17,971 bases of DNA, taken from the NCBI GenBank assembly GCA_025934635.1, contig JAICWX010000179.1, positions 1 to 17,971 of the forward strand. Reading direction: 5' to 3'. A program made the translations under genes and the position numbers. Shown here in pieces: positions 7,208 through 14,088 of the stretch; the first letter of the stretch is position 1, and each line of letters begins with the position of its first letter. The notes under the pieces are model-generated. The model saw only the letters and a program-made list of their open reading frames with translations. It did not search any database and had not been told where the DNA came from. Source of the DNA: Streptosporangiaceae bacterium (GTDB lineage: Bacteria > Actinomycetota > Actinomycetes > Streptosporangiales > Streptosporangiaceae).

Positions 7208-7630
7208 TCAGCTGGCCGCGCTGCGCGGCTGGGGCGGCCGGCTGATCCGGGCGGAGAACAGGTCGCGGAGGCTGACCACGCCGTGGACACGCCGCCCTTC
7301 CACGATCGGCAGGTGGCGGAAGCCGTTCAGGAGCATGATCTGAGCTGCTTCCTCGACCGGCGTGCCGGGGGCCGCCGACTGCGGGTCCCTGGTCATCCAG
7401 GCTGATACCGGCACCGTGGTGAGGTCCGTCCCGGATCCCGCGGCCTTGAGCACGTCCCGCTCGGTGAGGATGCCGGCCAGGAACGGGCCCTGCATGACCA
7501 CGGCCGAGCCCACGCCCTCGCGCACCATGGCGGCGGCGGCCTCCGCCACCGGGCTGTCCGGGCTGGTCGATACCATCCGCGCGGGCATGAGGTCGCCGAC
7601 CGTCAGGGACCGGCGGGCGACCTCAGCCAC
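7208..7630 (-). CDS. two-CBS-domain protein
   Basis: This 140-aa protein consists almost wholly of a CBS pair (Bateman module). CBS1 covers about residues 11-62 (VGDLMPARMVSTSPDSPVAEA to GILTERDVLKA). CBS2 covers about 76-127 (SAWMTRDPQSAAPGTPVEEA to GVVSLRDLFSA). Such stand-alone pairs bind adenine nucleotides or related ligands and act as energy or redox sensors; actinobacterial members are often in hypoxia or dormancy regulons. I chose the GTG at 7630 because translation of the upstream 80-aa gene ends at 7623, giving an 8-nt stop/start overlap, and because residues upstream of it do not look like protein. The ligand and partner are unknown. The upstream gene is presumably functionally tied. 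Confidence 0.86.
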   Translation of the reverse strand: MAEVARRSLTVGDLMPARMVSTSPDSPVAEAAAAMVREGVGSAVVMQGPFLAGILTERDVLKAAGSGTDLTTVPVSAWMTRDPQSAAPGTPVEEAAQIMLLNGFRHLPIVEGRRVHGVVSLRDLFSARISRPPQPRSAAS

Positions 7631-7865
7631 TTTCGCCGATTTCGTACAGCTCGGATTCGTCGTGCGGCGACGACGGCCCGGCCAGTTCCTCGGACAGCAG
7701 CCGCCACAGCGAGCCCGACCATGCGGACAGCTGCGGCCACCGCATCCAGAACAGCTGGAGGGTCGTCTCGTCAAACTGGGTGTGCGCCTGCTCGGGCGAT
7801 ACCGAGCGGGTGAAGTCTTCGAGCTGGGACATCAGGTCGAGAAAGCGGTCGGCGCTGCCATCCAT
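7623..7865 (-). CDS. small hypothetical protein (80 aa) coupled to the CBS gene
   Basis: I do not recognise this family. The 80-aa product is acidic and largely helical (MDGSADRFLDLMSQLEDFTRS, then TLQLFWMRWPQLSAWSGSLWRLLSEEL), rich in tryptophan in its middle, with a polar acidic tail. The ATG at 7865 is set by an almost ideal Shine-Dalgarno sequence, GGAGGTGAT at 7869-7877 (complement), 5 nt from the start. Its stop overlaps the CBS gene's GTG by 8 nt, so the two are translationally coupled and probably work together. It is cytoplasmic by composition. A real gene is likely; the function is unknown. Confidence 0.72.
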   Translation of the reverse strand: MDGSADRFLDLMSQLEDFTRSVSPEQAHTQFDETTLQLFWMRWPQLSAWSGSLWRLLSEELAGPSSPHDESELYEIGESG

Positions 7866-8007
7866 GCAATCACCTCCAGGGGAGCCGAGGGCCGGCCGCT
7901 GGCGGGCGGCCTGGGCGGACGTCGGGAGAAGCCAAGTGGGGTGATCCATACCCCGAAAGCACGGTGCGCAAGAGACCAGTCGCTGCTTATTTTGCCTCGC
8001 CGCGCGC

Positions 8008-8060
8008 GAAAGGTATAGACCGTCGGGGCCAGTGAAAGGTATAGACCCCTGCCGGGGCCG
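8008..8060. repeat. tandem direct repeat, 14-nt core, two copies
   Basis: GAAAGGTATAGACC occurs at 8008-8021 and again at 8034-8047, 26 nt apart start to start. Each copy is followed by GGGGCC, after 3 nt in the first copy and 6 nt in the second. It lies roughly 145-195 bp upstream of the 80-aa/CBS operon on the - strand. Evenly spaced direct repeats of this size suit a regulator that binds in tandem, but no regulator family is recognised. Confidence 0.6.
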
Positions 8061-8209
8061 AGGGGCTGACTGTGACCAGGGAACCGGAGGTGAGGCAGGG
8101 GCAGGCCCGGGCCGCGGCGGGGCCCCGGACGCCGCCTGCGCCCCGCGCTGGCCCGCGTTCTCGCCTGGATATCGGCAGGCCCTCTACCTCACTCCGTGTA
8201 GTCAAAGAG

Positions 8210-8232
8210 TGTCACTAAGTAGTTTAGTGTCA
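8210..8232. promoter_or_regulatory. 23-bp imperfect palindrome (candidate operator)
   Basis: TGTCACTAA and TTAGTGTCA flank GTAGT. CACTAA/TTAGTG (8213-8218 and 8224-8229) pair perfectly and only one position of the 9-bp arms mismatches. AGTGTCA also recurs as a direct repeat (8208-8214, 8226-8232). The palindrome ends 10 bp before the TTGACA of the promoter at 8243, a position suited to a TetR/MarR-like regulator or an activator. Function is inferred. Confidence 0.45.
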
Positions 8233-8242
8233 GGTTCGGCGG

Positions 8243-8270
8243 TTGACATTGCCCGGATCGGGGGTAAGTT
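8243..8270 (+). promoter_or_regulatory. sigma-70-like promoter with no adjacent gene
   Basis: A perfect -35 TTGACA (8243-8248) is followed after 16 nt by TAAGTT (8265-8270), which fits the TAnnnT -10 pattern. Transcription would start near 8277 and run toward ppm1, whose start codon is about 490 nt away. No coding frame begins soon after it, so it would make either a long leader or a non-coding RNA. Confidence 0.5.
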
Positions 8271-8565
8271 GCTGATCAGTCCAGCACCGGGCTCGCCGGC
8301 CGGACCGGCAAGCTCATCAGGTTCGGGCTATGCCATGGCAGGGGCGCTCGCAGCCAGCCGCCCCTGGGCCAGGCATGGTACTAGAACGGGCAGGAAGAGC
8401 TCGTCGCGCTCATCCGGCTGGACGGGGGGTTGGGCCTGGAAAGGGCCCGGGCACCCAGTAGACAACGGCGACTAAGCCCGTGGCCAACGGGACGGTCTTC
8501 GGTCCGAAGGCGCTGCCCGGGTCCTTTCTCTCTGCGGGAAGCGGCCCCCTGTGTCGCGATGACGC

Positions 8566-8588
8566 GTTCCTGGCACGAAACCGGGAAC
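8566..8588 (+). other. stem-loop in gene-free region
   Basis: GTTCCTGG and CCGGGAAC form an 8-bp stem with one G-U pair around a 7-nt loop, CACGAAA. There is no following T-run, so it is not a standard terminator. With the CTTCGG/CCGAAG dyad upstream it suggests a structured RNA downstream of the 8243 promoter. Seen by eye only. Confidence 0.35.
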
Positions 8589-8768
8589 AGGTTCGTTGTG
8601 CACGGGGGGGCACGCCCAGGCGGAGGCGAAAGAGCGGACGGCGCCGTGGTGGCCAGGTAATGGCAGTCAGCCGGCGAGGCCGACGGGGATATCATGGCCT
8701 GCACTGTCGGTGACTAGCCTGCGTGACTGAGCACCGCCTGTTAACCAACACAGCGATAGGCAGGGGTT

Positions 8769-9521
8769 GTGACTGAGCCAAACCCGTCCGCCGTGCCGTC
8801 CGCCGGCCGGATCGTCATCGTCATGCCGACGTACAACGAACGGCAGAACCTGGAATCCATCGCGGGCCGGGTGCGAACGGCGCTGCCGGAAGCGGACCTG
8901 CTGGTCGTCGACGACAACAGCCCCGACGGGACCGGCGACATCGCGGACAAGCTGGCCGAGGCCGACCCGCACGTGCAGGTCCTGCACCGGACCGACAAGG
9001 CCGGCCTGGGCAAGGCCTACATCGCCGGGTTCGGCTGGGCGCTCGAGCGCGGCTACGACGTGATCGTGGAGATGGACGCCGACGGCTCGCACCAGCCGGA
9101 GCACCTGCCCAGCCTGGTCGGCGCCCTGGACGGCGCGGACCTGTCCATCGGCTCCCGGTGGGTACGCGGCGGCAAGGTCGTCAACTGGCCCCGGTCACGG
9201 GAGGCGCTGTCCCGCGGTGCCAACATCTATACCCGGATCATGCTCGGCCTCGGCGTCCGGGACGCCACCGCGGGCTTCCGCGCCTACCGCGCCACCACCT
9301 TGCGGACGATCAGCCTCAGCCAGGTGGAATCGACCGGTTACTGCTTCCAGATCGACCTGACCGTCCGGGTGGCCAGCGCGGGCCTGCGGATCGTCGAGGT
9401 GCCGATCACGTTCGTCGAGCGCGAGCACGGCGCCTCCAAGATGAGCAACAGCATCATCTTGGAGGCGTTCTGGCGCGTGGCGCAGTGGGGCGTGGCCCGG
9501 CGCGTGCGCAGGCGCAGCTAG
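8769..9521 (+). CDS. ppm1: polyprenol-phosphate mannose synthase (GT2, DPM1/Ppm1 catalytic domain)
   Basis: This 250-aa glycosyltransferase family 2 enzyme transfers mannose from GDP-mannose to polyprenyl phosphate, giving the lipid-linked mannose used by membrane mannosyltransferases for protein and glycolipid mannosylation. Family marks are VIVMPTYNERQNLESI (residues 16-31), VVDDNSPDGTGDIAD (46-60), the metal-binding DADGSHQPEHLP (103-114), GSRWVRGG (128-135) and VPITFVEREHGASKMS towards the end. It matches the catalytic domain of mycobacterial Ppm1 with no membrane or acyltransferase domain fused, as in many other actinomycetes. The GTG at 8769 is preceded 6 nt upstream by TAGGCA, an imperfect -10, so the start could be leaderless; AGGGG at 8762-8766 is too close for a standard ribosome-binding site. 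A hairpin follows the stop codon. Confidence 0.9.
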   Translation: MTEPNPSAVPSAGRIVIVMPTYNERQNLESIAGRVRTALPEADLLVVDDNSPDGTGDIADKLAEADPHVQVLHRTDKAGLGKAYIAGFGWALERGYDVIVEMDADGSHQPEHLPSLVGALDGADLSIGSRWVRGGKVVNWPRSREALSRGANIYTRIMLGLGVRDATAGFRAYRATTLRTISLSQVESTGYCFQIDLTVRVASAGLRIVEVPITFVEREHGASKMSNSIILEAFWRVAQWGVARRVRRRS

Positions 9522-9522
9522 C

Positions 9523-9551
9523 AGCCGTGCCCGCCCAGGGCGGGCACGGCT
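9523..9551. terminator. bidirectional hairpin terminator between ppm1 and rbpA
   Basis: AGCCGTGCCCGCCC and GGGCGGGCACGGCT form a perfect 14-bp inverted repeat around one A, starting right after the ppm1 stop codon. rbpA converges from the other side, so it can serve both genes. No T-run follows, as is common for actinomycete terminators. Confidence 0.8.
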
Positions 9552-9617
9552 AGCCGGCACCCCCGGCTTCTGGGGCAACCCGGGATGCCGGCCTCAGGTG
9601 ATTCAGCGAGGACCGAG

Positions 9618-9998
9618 CTAGGCGCTGCGGCGGTGCGGGCGGCTGGTGTCCTGGCCGCGGTCGCCGCTGCGGCGCTCCCTGATGACCTCCAGGCGCTCGG
9701 CGAGCACGGCTTCAAGGTCCTCCACCGTGCGTCGTTCCATCAGCATGTCCCAGTGGCTGCGGGGCGGCTTCGCCTTCTTCGGCGAGGGAGATTCCCCCGT
9801 CGCCGCGATCGCGATCGCGCCGCAGACGCGGCACTCCCACGTCCCGGGAAGTTCCGCCTCGGCGGCGAAAGGCACGCTAAAATGATGTCCGTTCGGGCAG
9901 TTGAAAGCAACGTCCTGACGGGGTGCCAGGTCGGTGTTCCTGTCGTTCTCGTAGCTCGTCGCACCGAGCCGGGTGCCGCGAAGTGCGCGTTCGGCCAT
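9618..9998 (-). CDS. rbpA: RNA polymerase-binding protein RbpA
   Basis: This 126-aa protein binds RNA polymerase and group 1/2 sigma factors and stimulates open-complex formation at sigma-HrdB/SigA promoters. It begins with the diagnostic MAERALRGTRLGATSYENDR. The zinc ligands fall at C34, H38, C56 and C59, the same numbering as in Streptomyces RbpA. The sigma-interaction pair R89-R90 is kept within MLMERRTVEDLE, near the C-terminal sigma-interacting helix. The ATG at 9998 was chosen over a longer in-frame start because homologues begin with MAERALRG and because GGGAGG lies 8 nt upstream. A perfect sigma-R-type promoter lies 38 nt upstream (10037-10062), matching the known disulfide-stress control of this gene in Streptomyces coelicolor. 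Confidence 0.97.
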   Translation of the reverse strand: MAERALRGTRLGATSYENDRNTDLAPRQDVAFNCPNGHHFSVPFAAEAELPGTWECRVCGAIAIAATGESPSPKKAKPPRSHWDMLMERRTVEDLEAVLAERLEVIRERRSGDRGQDTSRPHRRSA

Positions 9999-10036
9999 GC
10001 TTGCTGCCTCCCAGGCGGTCAGCGGTTCTTTCAAAC

Positions 10037-10062
10037 AACGCTGAATACCCGGACAAGATTCC
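10037..10062 (-). promoter_or_regulatory. sigma-R (SigR/SigH) promoter of rbpA
   Basis: On the - strand GGAAT (10062-10058) is followed after exactly 18 nt by GTT (10039-10037). This equals the consensus GGAAT-N18/19-GTT of the thiol-oxidative-stress sigma factor SigR, for which rbpA is a known target in Streptomyces. It lies 38 nt before the rbpA ATG. Confidence 0.85.
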
Positions 10063-10128
10063 CCATGTGGACGTTACCCAATCGTATTTCGGCAGAAAGA
10101 TCGCGGTTACCTGCCGCGAGACGCCCGG

Positions 10129-10917
10129 TCACGGTCCGCGGGGGTGCCACTGACCTCGCTCGATGAGGACCTCGCGGAGCGCGGAGATGTCGTCGGTCAT
10201 GATCCCGTCGACGCCCAGGTCGAGCAGGCGGGCCATCTCGGCCCGGTCGTTGATGGTCCACACGTGCACGTCCAGGCCCAGGGCGTGGGCCCGGCGCATG
10301 AATGACGCAGACGCGACCCGGCCCGGCACCTGGGCGCAGCGCACCTGCCACCGGGCCAGCCGCCGGCCCAGCGGGCCCGCTCCCGGCGCCCCGGCGGGGC
10401 CGGCGGGGCCGGCGGCGTAGCGCACCGCGGCGATCACGGCCGGCGAGGTGGCCATGCACACCGGGCGGTCGAGCAGCCCGCGCGCGGCCCGCAGCCGGCT
10501 GCCGGAGAACGAGGTCACGCACACGCGGTCCCACGCGCCGGTGCGGCGCAGCACCTCAGCCAGCAGCGCGATACCGGGCTCGTCCTTGAGGTCGATGTTG
10601 AAGCGCACGTCCGGCCAGGCGCCGAGCAGGTCCTCGATGAGCGGTATCGGCTCCGCGCCGGCCACCCGCAGTGCCTTGACCTCTGCGTAGGTCCGGGAGC
10701 CGATCGGGCCGGACGCGCCGGTCACCCGGTCGAGCGTGCGGTCGTGAAACGCCATGAGCCTGCCGTCCGCGGTCGCCCGGGCGTCGGTCTCCAGGTATGC
10801 GTAGCCCAGCTTGACGGCATGCTCGAACGCCGTCCAGGAGTTCTCGGGCGCGTGCGCCGCGCCGCCGCGGTGCGCGAACGCGTGCGGGCGCGGGGTGTCG
10901 AGGAACGGTACCGGCAC
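10129..10917 (-). CDS. glycerophosphodiester phosphodiesterase
   Basis: This 262-aa protein is a GDPD-family TIM-barrel enzyme that hydrolyses glycerophosphodiesters to glycerol 3-phosphate and an alcohol. The catalytic HR pair is H16-R17 in FAHRGGAAHAPENS, the metal ligands are E43 and D45 in YLETDARATADG, and the second catalytic histidine is H58 in FHDRTLDR. Later barrel motifs include FNIDLKDEPG and VHVWTINDRAEMARLLDLGVDGIMTD. No signal peptide is visible, so it probably acts in the cytoplasm. The GTG at 10917 was chosen because the family begins just before the HRG strand, and because CATACT lies 7 nt upstream as a possible leaderless -10. It is divergent from the STAND regulator, with 117 bp between start codons. 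rbpA, downstream on the same strand, has its own promoter. Confidence 0.9.
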   Translation of the reverse strand: MPVPFLDTPRPHAFAHRGGAAHAPENSWTAFEHAVKLGYAYLETDARATADGRLMAFHDRTLDRVTGASGPIGSRTYAEVKALRVAGAEPIPLIEDLLGAWPDVRFNIDLKDEPGIALLAEVLRRTGAWDRVCVTSFSGSRLRAARGLLDRPVCMATSPAVIAAVRYAAGPAGPAGAPGAGPLGRRLARWQVRCAQVPGRVASASFMRRAHALGLDVHVWTINDRAEMARLLDLGVDGIMTDDISALREVLIERGQWHPRGP

Positions 10918-10972
10918 GACCGCCAGTATGCCCGCTGCCGGGGGATGCCAGGTGAACGGCCCGTGCCGGCGG

Positions 10973-11026
10973 CCCGGGTATCCGGTTGCACCCGCCCGGC
11001 CGGGGCTGCCAGAATCCCGGGTATCC
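10973..11026. repeat. 11-nt direct repeat in the divergent GDPD/STAND-regulator promoter
   Basis: CCCGGGTATCC occurs at 10973-10983 and 11016-11026, 43 bp apart, inside a 117-bp intergenic spacer. The second copy sits immediately before the regulator's GTG (11035). The two copies may be binding sites for the XRE-type regulator or another factor. The repeat is directly visible; its role is inferred. Confidence 0.45.
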
Positions 11027-11034
11027 ATAACAGC

Positions 11035-13527
11035 GTGAGCCGGGACGATCCGGGCGGGCCCCAGGGAATGCTGCGGGTCCTGCGTGTCCGGGCGGGGCTC
11101 ACCCAGGAGCAGCTCGCCGAGCTTTCCGGGCTGAGCGTGCGGGCGATCAGCGATATCGAGCGCGGCACTACGGCCCGGCCGCGGCGAAGCTCGGTCGCCC
11201 TGCTCGAAGCGGCCCTGAAGGAATCCGGCGGGAATGGCGCCGCGGCCGCGCCGGATGCGCTCGCCGCCGACGGCAAGCCGCCGGTCCTGCAGCAGCTGCC
11301 CCCGGCGGTGACCGGCTTTACCGGCCGGACGCGCGAGCTGGAGGCACTCACGCACCTGCTCGACCCGGCCGGGGCCGCGTCGGGGACGGTGGTGATATCG
11401 GCCATCGCGGGCGCGGCCGGGGTGGGAAAGACCGCGCTGGCCCTGCACTGGGCCCACCAGGCCGCGGGGCACTACCCCGGCGGCCAGCTGTACGTGAACC
11501 TGCGCGGCTACGACCCCGACCGGCCGGTGCCGGCGGCCAGCGCGCTGACGTGGTTCCTGCGGGCCCTCGGCGTCGCCGGGCCGGACATACCTCCGGAGGA
11601 GGACGAGCGCGCCGCCCTGTACCGGAGCCTGCTGGCCGGGCGGCAGATGCTGGTGGTCCTGGACAACGCCGGGTCGCCCGAGCAGGTACGGCCCCTGCTC
11701 CCCGGTACCGTGACGTGCGGCGTGGTGGTGACCAGCCGTGATTCCCTGGCGGGCCTGGTGGCCCGGGACGGGGCCGCACGGCTGGACCTTGACCTGCTGC
11801 CGGCGGCCGATGCCGTGGCCCTGCTCCGGACGCTGATCGGCGAGCGAGCGGACGCCGACCCCAGCGCCGCCGGCGCACTGGCCGCGCAGTGCTCCCGGCT
11901 GCCGCTGGCGCTGCGGGTGGCCGCCGAATTCGTCACCGCGCGGCCTGACATGAGCCTGGCCAGCCTGGTCGCAGAGCTGACGGACCAGCACCGGCGCCTG
12001 GACCTGCTCGATGCCGACGGCGACCCGCGCGCCGGGATCCGGGCCGTGTTCTCCTGGTCGTACCGGAACCTGGGGGCCGTCCCGGCGCGCGTGTTCCGGC
12101 TGCTGGGCTTGCATCCCGGATCTGATCTCGACGCGCATGCCGCCGCCGCGCTGGGCGGCATGAGCCTGGGTGACGCGGCGGAGGTGCTCGGCCTGCTGGC
12201 CCGCACCCACCTGATCCAGCGGGCCGGCCCGGGCCGGTATGACCTGCATGACCTGCTGCGCGCCTATGCCCGCGAGCTCGCCGCCACCGGTGACACCGAA
12301 GACGAGCGCAGCGCGGCGCTGACCCGCCTGCTCGATCACTACCTGCACGCCGCCGCGGCGGCCATGGACACGCTGTACCCGTCCGAGCGCGACCGCAGGC
12401 CCCGCATCCCCGTTCCGGCCAGCCCGGTCCCGCCCCTGGCCGACCAGGCCCGGGCCCGTGCCTGGCTGGACACCGAGCGCGCCAACCTGATCGCGCTGGC
12501 CGCCTACGCGGCCGACTGGGGCTGGTCCGGCCACGCCACCCGCCTGGCCACCACCCTCGCCCGCTACCTCGAGATCGGCGGGCACTACCCGGAAGCCATC
12601 GCCATCCAAGGTCATGCCATGCGCGCTGCCCGGGACACCGGCGACCGCGCCGCCGAGGCCGCCGCCCTCAACAACCTCGCCGTCATCGACCTGTGGCTGA
12701 GCCGGTGGAGCGAGGCCGCGGACCACCTCGGGCAGGCGCTCGCCCTCAGCGCCGGGACCGGCGACCTGATCGGCCAGGCGCGGGCCCTGGGCAACCTGAG
12801 CATCGCCTACTATCACCAGGGGCGCTATCACGACGCCATCGAGCACCAGCGCCAGGCCCTGGACCTGTGCCGGCGAGCCGGCGACCATTTCGGCGAGGCG
12901 TGCTCGCTGAACAACCTCGGGACCCTCGAACTCTACCTGGGCCAGTACCCGCAGGCCATCGATCACCTCGGGGGCGCCGAGACACTGAGCCGGGAGCACG
13001 GCGCCCAGCCGATTACCGCCTACGCACTGCTGAACCTGGGCTCGGTTGCCATCCGCCAGGGCCGGTACCGGCAGGCCGCCGCGAGCCTGGCCGCCGCCAT
13101 CACGCTGAGCCGGGAGATCACCCACCCGGCGCTCGAGATGAACAGCCTCGTCTACCTGGGCCGGCTCGACGTGCGGGAAGGGCGGTACAAGCAGGCTTCC
13201 GGCCGTCTCGCGCACGCCCTGAAGCGCAGCCGCGAGATCGGAGCCAGGTCCGTGGAGCTCGAGGCGCTCAGCAGCCACGGCGAGCTGGCCCTGGCCACCG
13301 GCCGGGCCGGACGGGCTATCACCTGGTACCGGGCCGCACTCGGGCTGGCAGGCAGCCTCGGCGAGCAGTACGAGCAGGCGCGCGCCCACCACGGCCTCGC
13401 CCGCGGCCACCTCGCGGCCGGCAACGGCCGCCTGGCCCGGCACCACGGCCAGCATGCCCTGGACGTGTTCGGCCGCCTGGGCACCCCCGAAGCCGACGAG
13501 GTCCGCGCGCTGCTCAGCGAGCTCTGA
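11035..13527 (+). CDS. XRE-HTH / NB-ARC / TPR STAND regulator (AfsR-like, no SARP domain)
   Basis: This protein of about 830 aa has three parts. Residues 12-60 form a Cro/CI-type helix-turn-helix (LRVRAGLTQEQLAELSGLS, then VRAISDIERG). Residues ~95-400 form an NB-ARC ATPase: Walker A GAAGVGKT at 126-133, Walker B MLVVLDNA at 205-212, VVVTSRD at 230-236 and the GLPL-like CSRLPLALRVAA at 286-297. From about residue 500 to the end there are about eight TPRs of 40 residues, such as ALGNLSIAYYHQGRYHDAIE and SLNNLGTLELYLGQYPQAID. This is the signal-transduction ATPase design in which a ligand sensed by the repeats drives nucleotide-dependent oligomerisation. It resembles AfsR-type regulators but has XRE in place of the SARP domain. 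The GTG at 11035 keeps helix 1 of the HTH intact; an ATG at 11068 would clip it. The target and signal are unknown. Confidence 0.88.
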   Translation: MSRDDPGGPQGMLRVLRVRAGLTQEQLAELSGLSVRAISDIERGTTARPRRSSVALLEAALKESGGNGAAAAPDALAADGKPPVLQQLPPAVTGFTGRTRELEALTHLLDPAGAASGTVVISAIAGAAGVGKTALALHWAHQAAGHYPGGQLYVNLRGYDPDRPVPAASALTWFLRALGVAGPDIPPEEDERAALYRSLLAGRQMLVVLDNAGSPEQVRPLLPGTVTCGVVVTSRDSLAGLVARDGAARLDLDLLPAADAVALLRTLIGERADADPSAAGALAAQCSRLPLALRVAAEFVTARPDMSLASLVAELTDQHRRLDLLDADGDPRAGIRAVFSWSYRNLGAVPARVFRLLGLHPGSDLDAHAAAALGGMSLGDAAEVLGLLARTHLIQRAGPGRYDLHDLLRAYARELAATGDTEDERSAALTRLLDHYLHAAAAAMDTLYPSERDRRPRIPVPASPVPPLADQARARAWLDTERANLIALAAYAADWGWSGHATRLATTLARYLEIGGHYPEAIAIQGHAMRAARDTGDRAAEAAALNNLAVIDLWLSRWSEAADHLGQALALSAGTGDLIGQARALGNLSIAYYHQGRYHDAIEHQRQALDLCRRAGDHFGEACSLNNLGTLELYLGQYPQAIDHLGGAETLSREHGAQPITAYALLNLGSVAIRQGRYRQAAASLAAAITLSREITHPALEMNSLVYLGRLDVREGRYKQASGRLAHALKRSREIGARSVELEALSSHGELALATGRAGRAITWYRAALGLAGSLGEQYEQARAHHGLARGHLAAGNGRLARHHGQHALDVFGRLGTPEADEVRALLSEL

Positions 13528-13530
13528 GCG

Positions 13531-14088
13531 TCACCGGGACCAGGTACCGCGGCGGGCCTCGGCCATCGCGACGGCGGCCGCCACCGCCACGTTCAGCGAC
13601 CCGACCCGGCCGGACTGCGGGATGTAGGCGATCGCGTCGGCCACGGCCAGCAGCGCCGCCGTGCAGCCGCGGTCCTCATTGCCGATCGCCAGGCAGACGT
13701 CGCCGTCCAGCGGCGCCTCGGGCAGCGGCACGGCGCCGGTGGCCAGCTCGACCGCCACCACCCGCAGGCCCGAGGCCGCCGCGGCCTTGGCCGCGGCGAC
13801 CGGGTTCGCCTCCACCGTGGCCTGGACCAGCCGCTGGGTGCCGAGCGCGGTCCGGGCGACGCCCGGATGACCCAGCGGGGCCGTGCTGCCGCACAGCCAC
13901 AGGTGCTCCGCGCCGAACGCGGCCGCCGTGCGGATGATCGAGCCCACGTTGAACGGCTGGGCCACCGAGTCGAGCAGCAGCGCCAGCCGCGCGTCGCCGG
14001 CCCGGCGCCACTCGCGGTTGAGCCGCTTGACCTCGGTGGGACGCAGCTGCCGGGGGGCGCCCGCGGAGCCGGGCACCGGCGGGCTCAC
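13531..14088 (-). CDS. TrmH/SpoU-family RNA 2'-O-methyltransferase
   Basis: This 185-aa SPOUT-class enzyme transfers methyl from S-adenosylmethionine to a ribose 2'-OH in tRNA or rRNA. The three SpoU motifs are present: LLDSVAQPFNVGSIIRTAAAFGA (about 38-60, with the motif 1 Asn and Arg), VCLAIGNEDRG (131-141, motif 2; the more usual form is GNEGxG) and YIPQSGRVGSLNVAVAAAVAM (155-175, motif 3, forming the knot). It lacks the N-terminal RNA-binding extension of rRNA Gm2251 enzymes. The target nucleotide is unknown; a tRNA Gm18-like role is possible. The GTG at 14088 overlaps the stop of the upstream methyltransferase by 4 nt, giving a coupled pair of RNA methyltransferases. The stop lies 3 nt from the convergent STAND gene's stop. 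Confidence 0.87.
   Translation of the reverse strand: MSPPVPGSAGAPRQLRPTEVKRLNREWRRAGDARLALLLDSVAQPFNVGSIIRTAAAFGAEHLWLCGSTAPLGHPGVARTALGTQRLVQATVEANPVAAAKAAAASGLRVVAVELATGAVPLPEAPLDGDVCLAIGNEDRGCTAALLAVADAIAYIPQSGRVGSLNVAVAAAVAMAEARRGTWSR

Larger units (their letters stand above)
7866..8768. other. gene-free intergenic region with repeats, a dyad, a promoter and stem-loops
   Basis: About 900 bp between the 80-aa gene (-) and ppm1 (+) contains no reading frame I can support: open frames on both strands are arginine/glycine/proline-rich and lack homology, ribosome-binding sites or consistent codon use. It contains tandem direct repeats at 8008-8060, an imperfect dyad at 8210-8232, a sigma-70-like promoter at 8243-8270, a perfect 6-bp dyad CTTCGG-T-CCGAAG at 8497-8509 and a hairpin at 8566-8588. 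Local A/T-rich stretches at 8180-8280 stand out from the background. It could be a long regulatory leader of ppm1, a non-coding RNA locus, or decayed DNA. Confidence 0.6.

Noticed and set aside
8497..8610. Possible known riboswitch or housekeeping RNA (cobalamin, c-di-AMP, RNase P, 6S, tmRNA)
   Set aside because: I looked for their conserved core strings and did not see them; only generic stem-loops are visible.
7987..8704. Several small open frames on both strands in the gene-free region (such as 8410-8613 on the - strand with a short hydrophobic run)
   Set aside because: No ribosome-binding site, no recognisable family, and composition like random GC-rich DNA. I cannot exclude a decayed gene.
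10129..13455. A 3.3-kb open frame on the - strand opposite the STAND regulator, in frame with the GDPD gene
   Set aside because: Only its last 262 codons are a real gene. The rest is Gly/Arg/Gln/Val-rich shadow of the regulator caused by high third-position GC.
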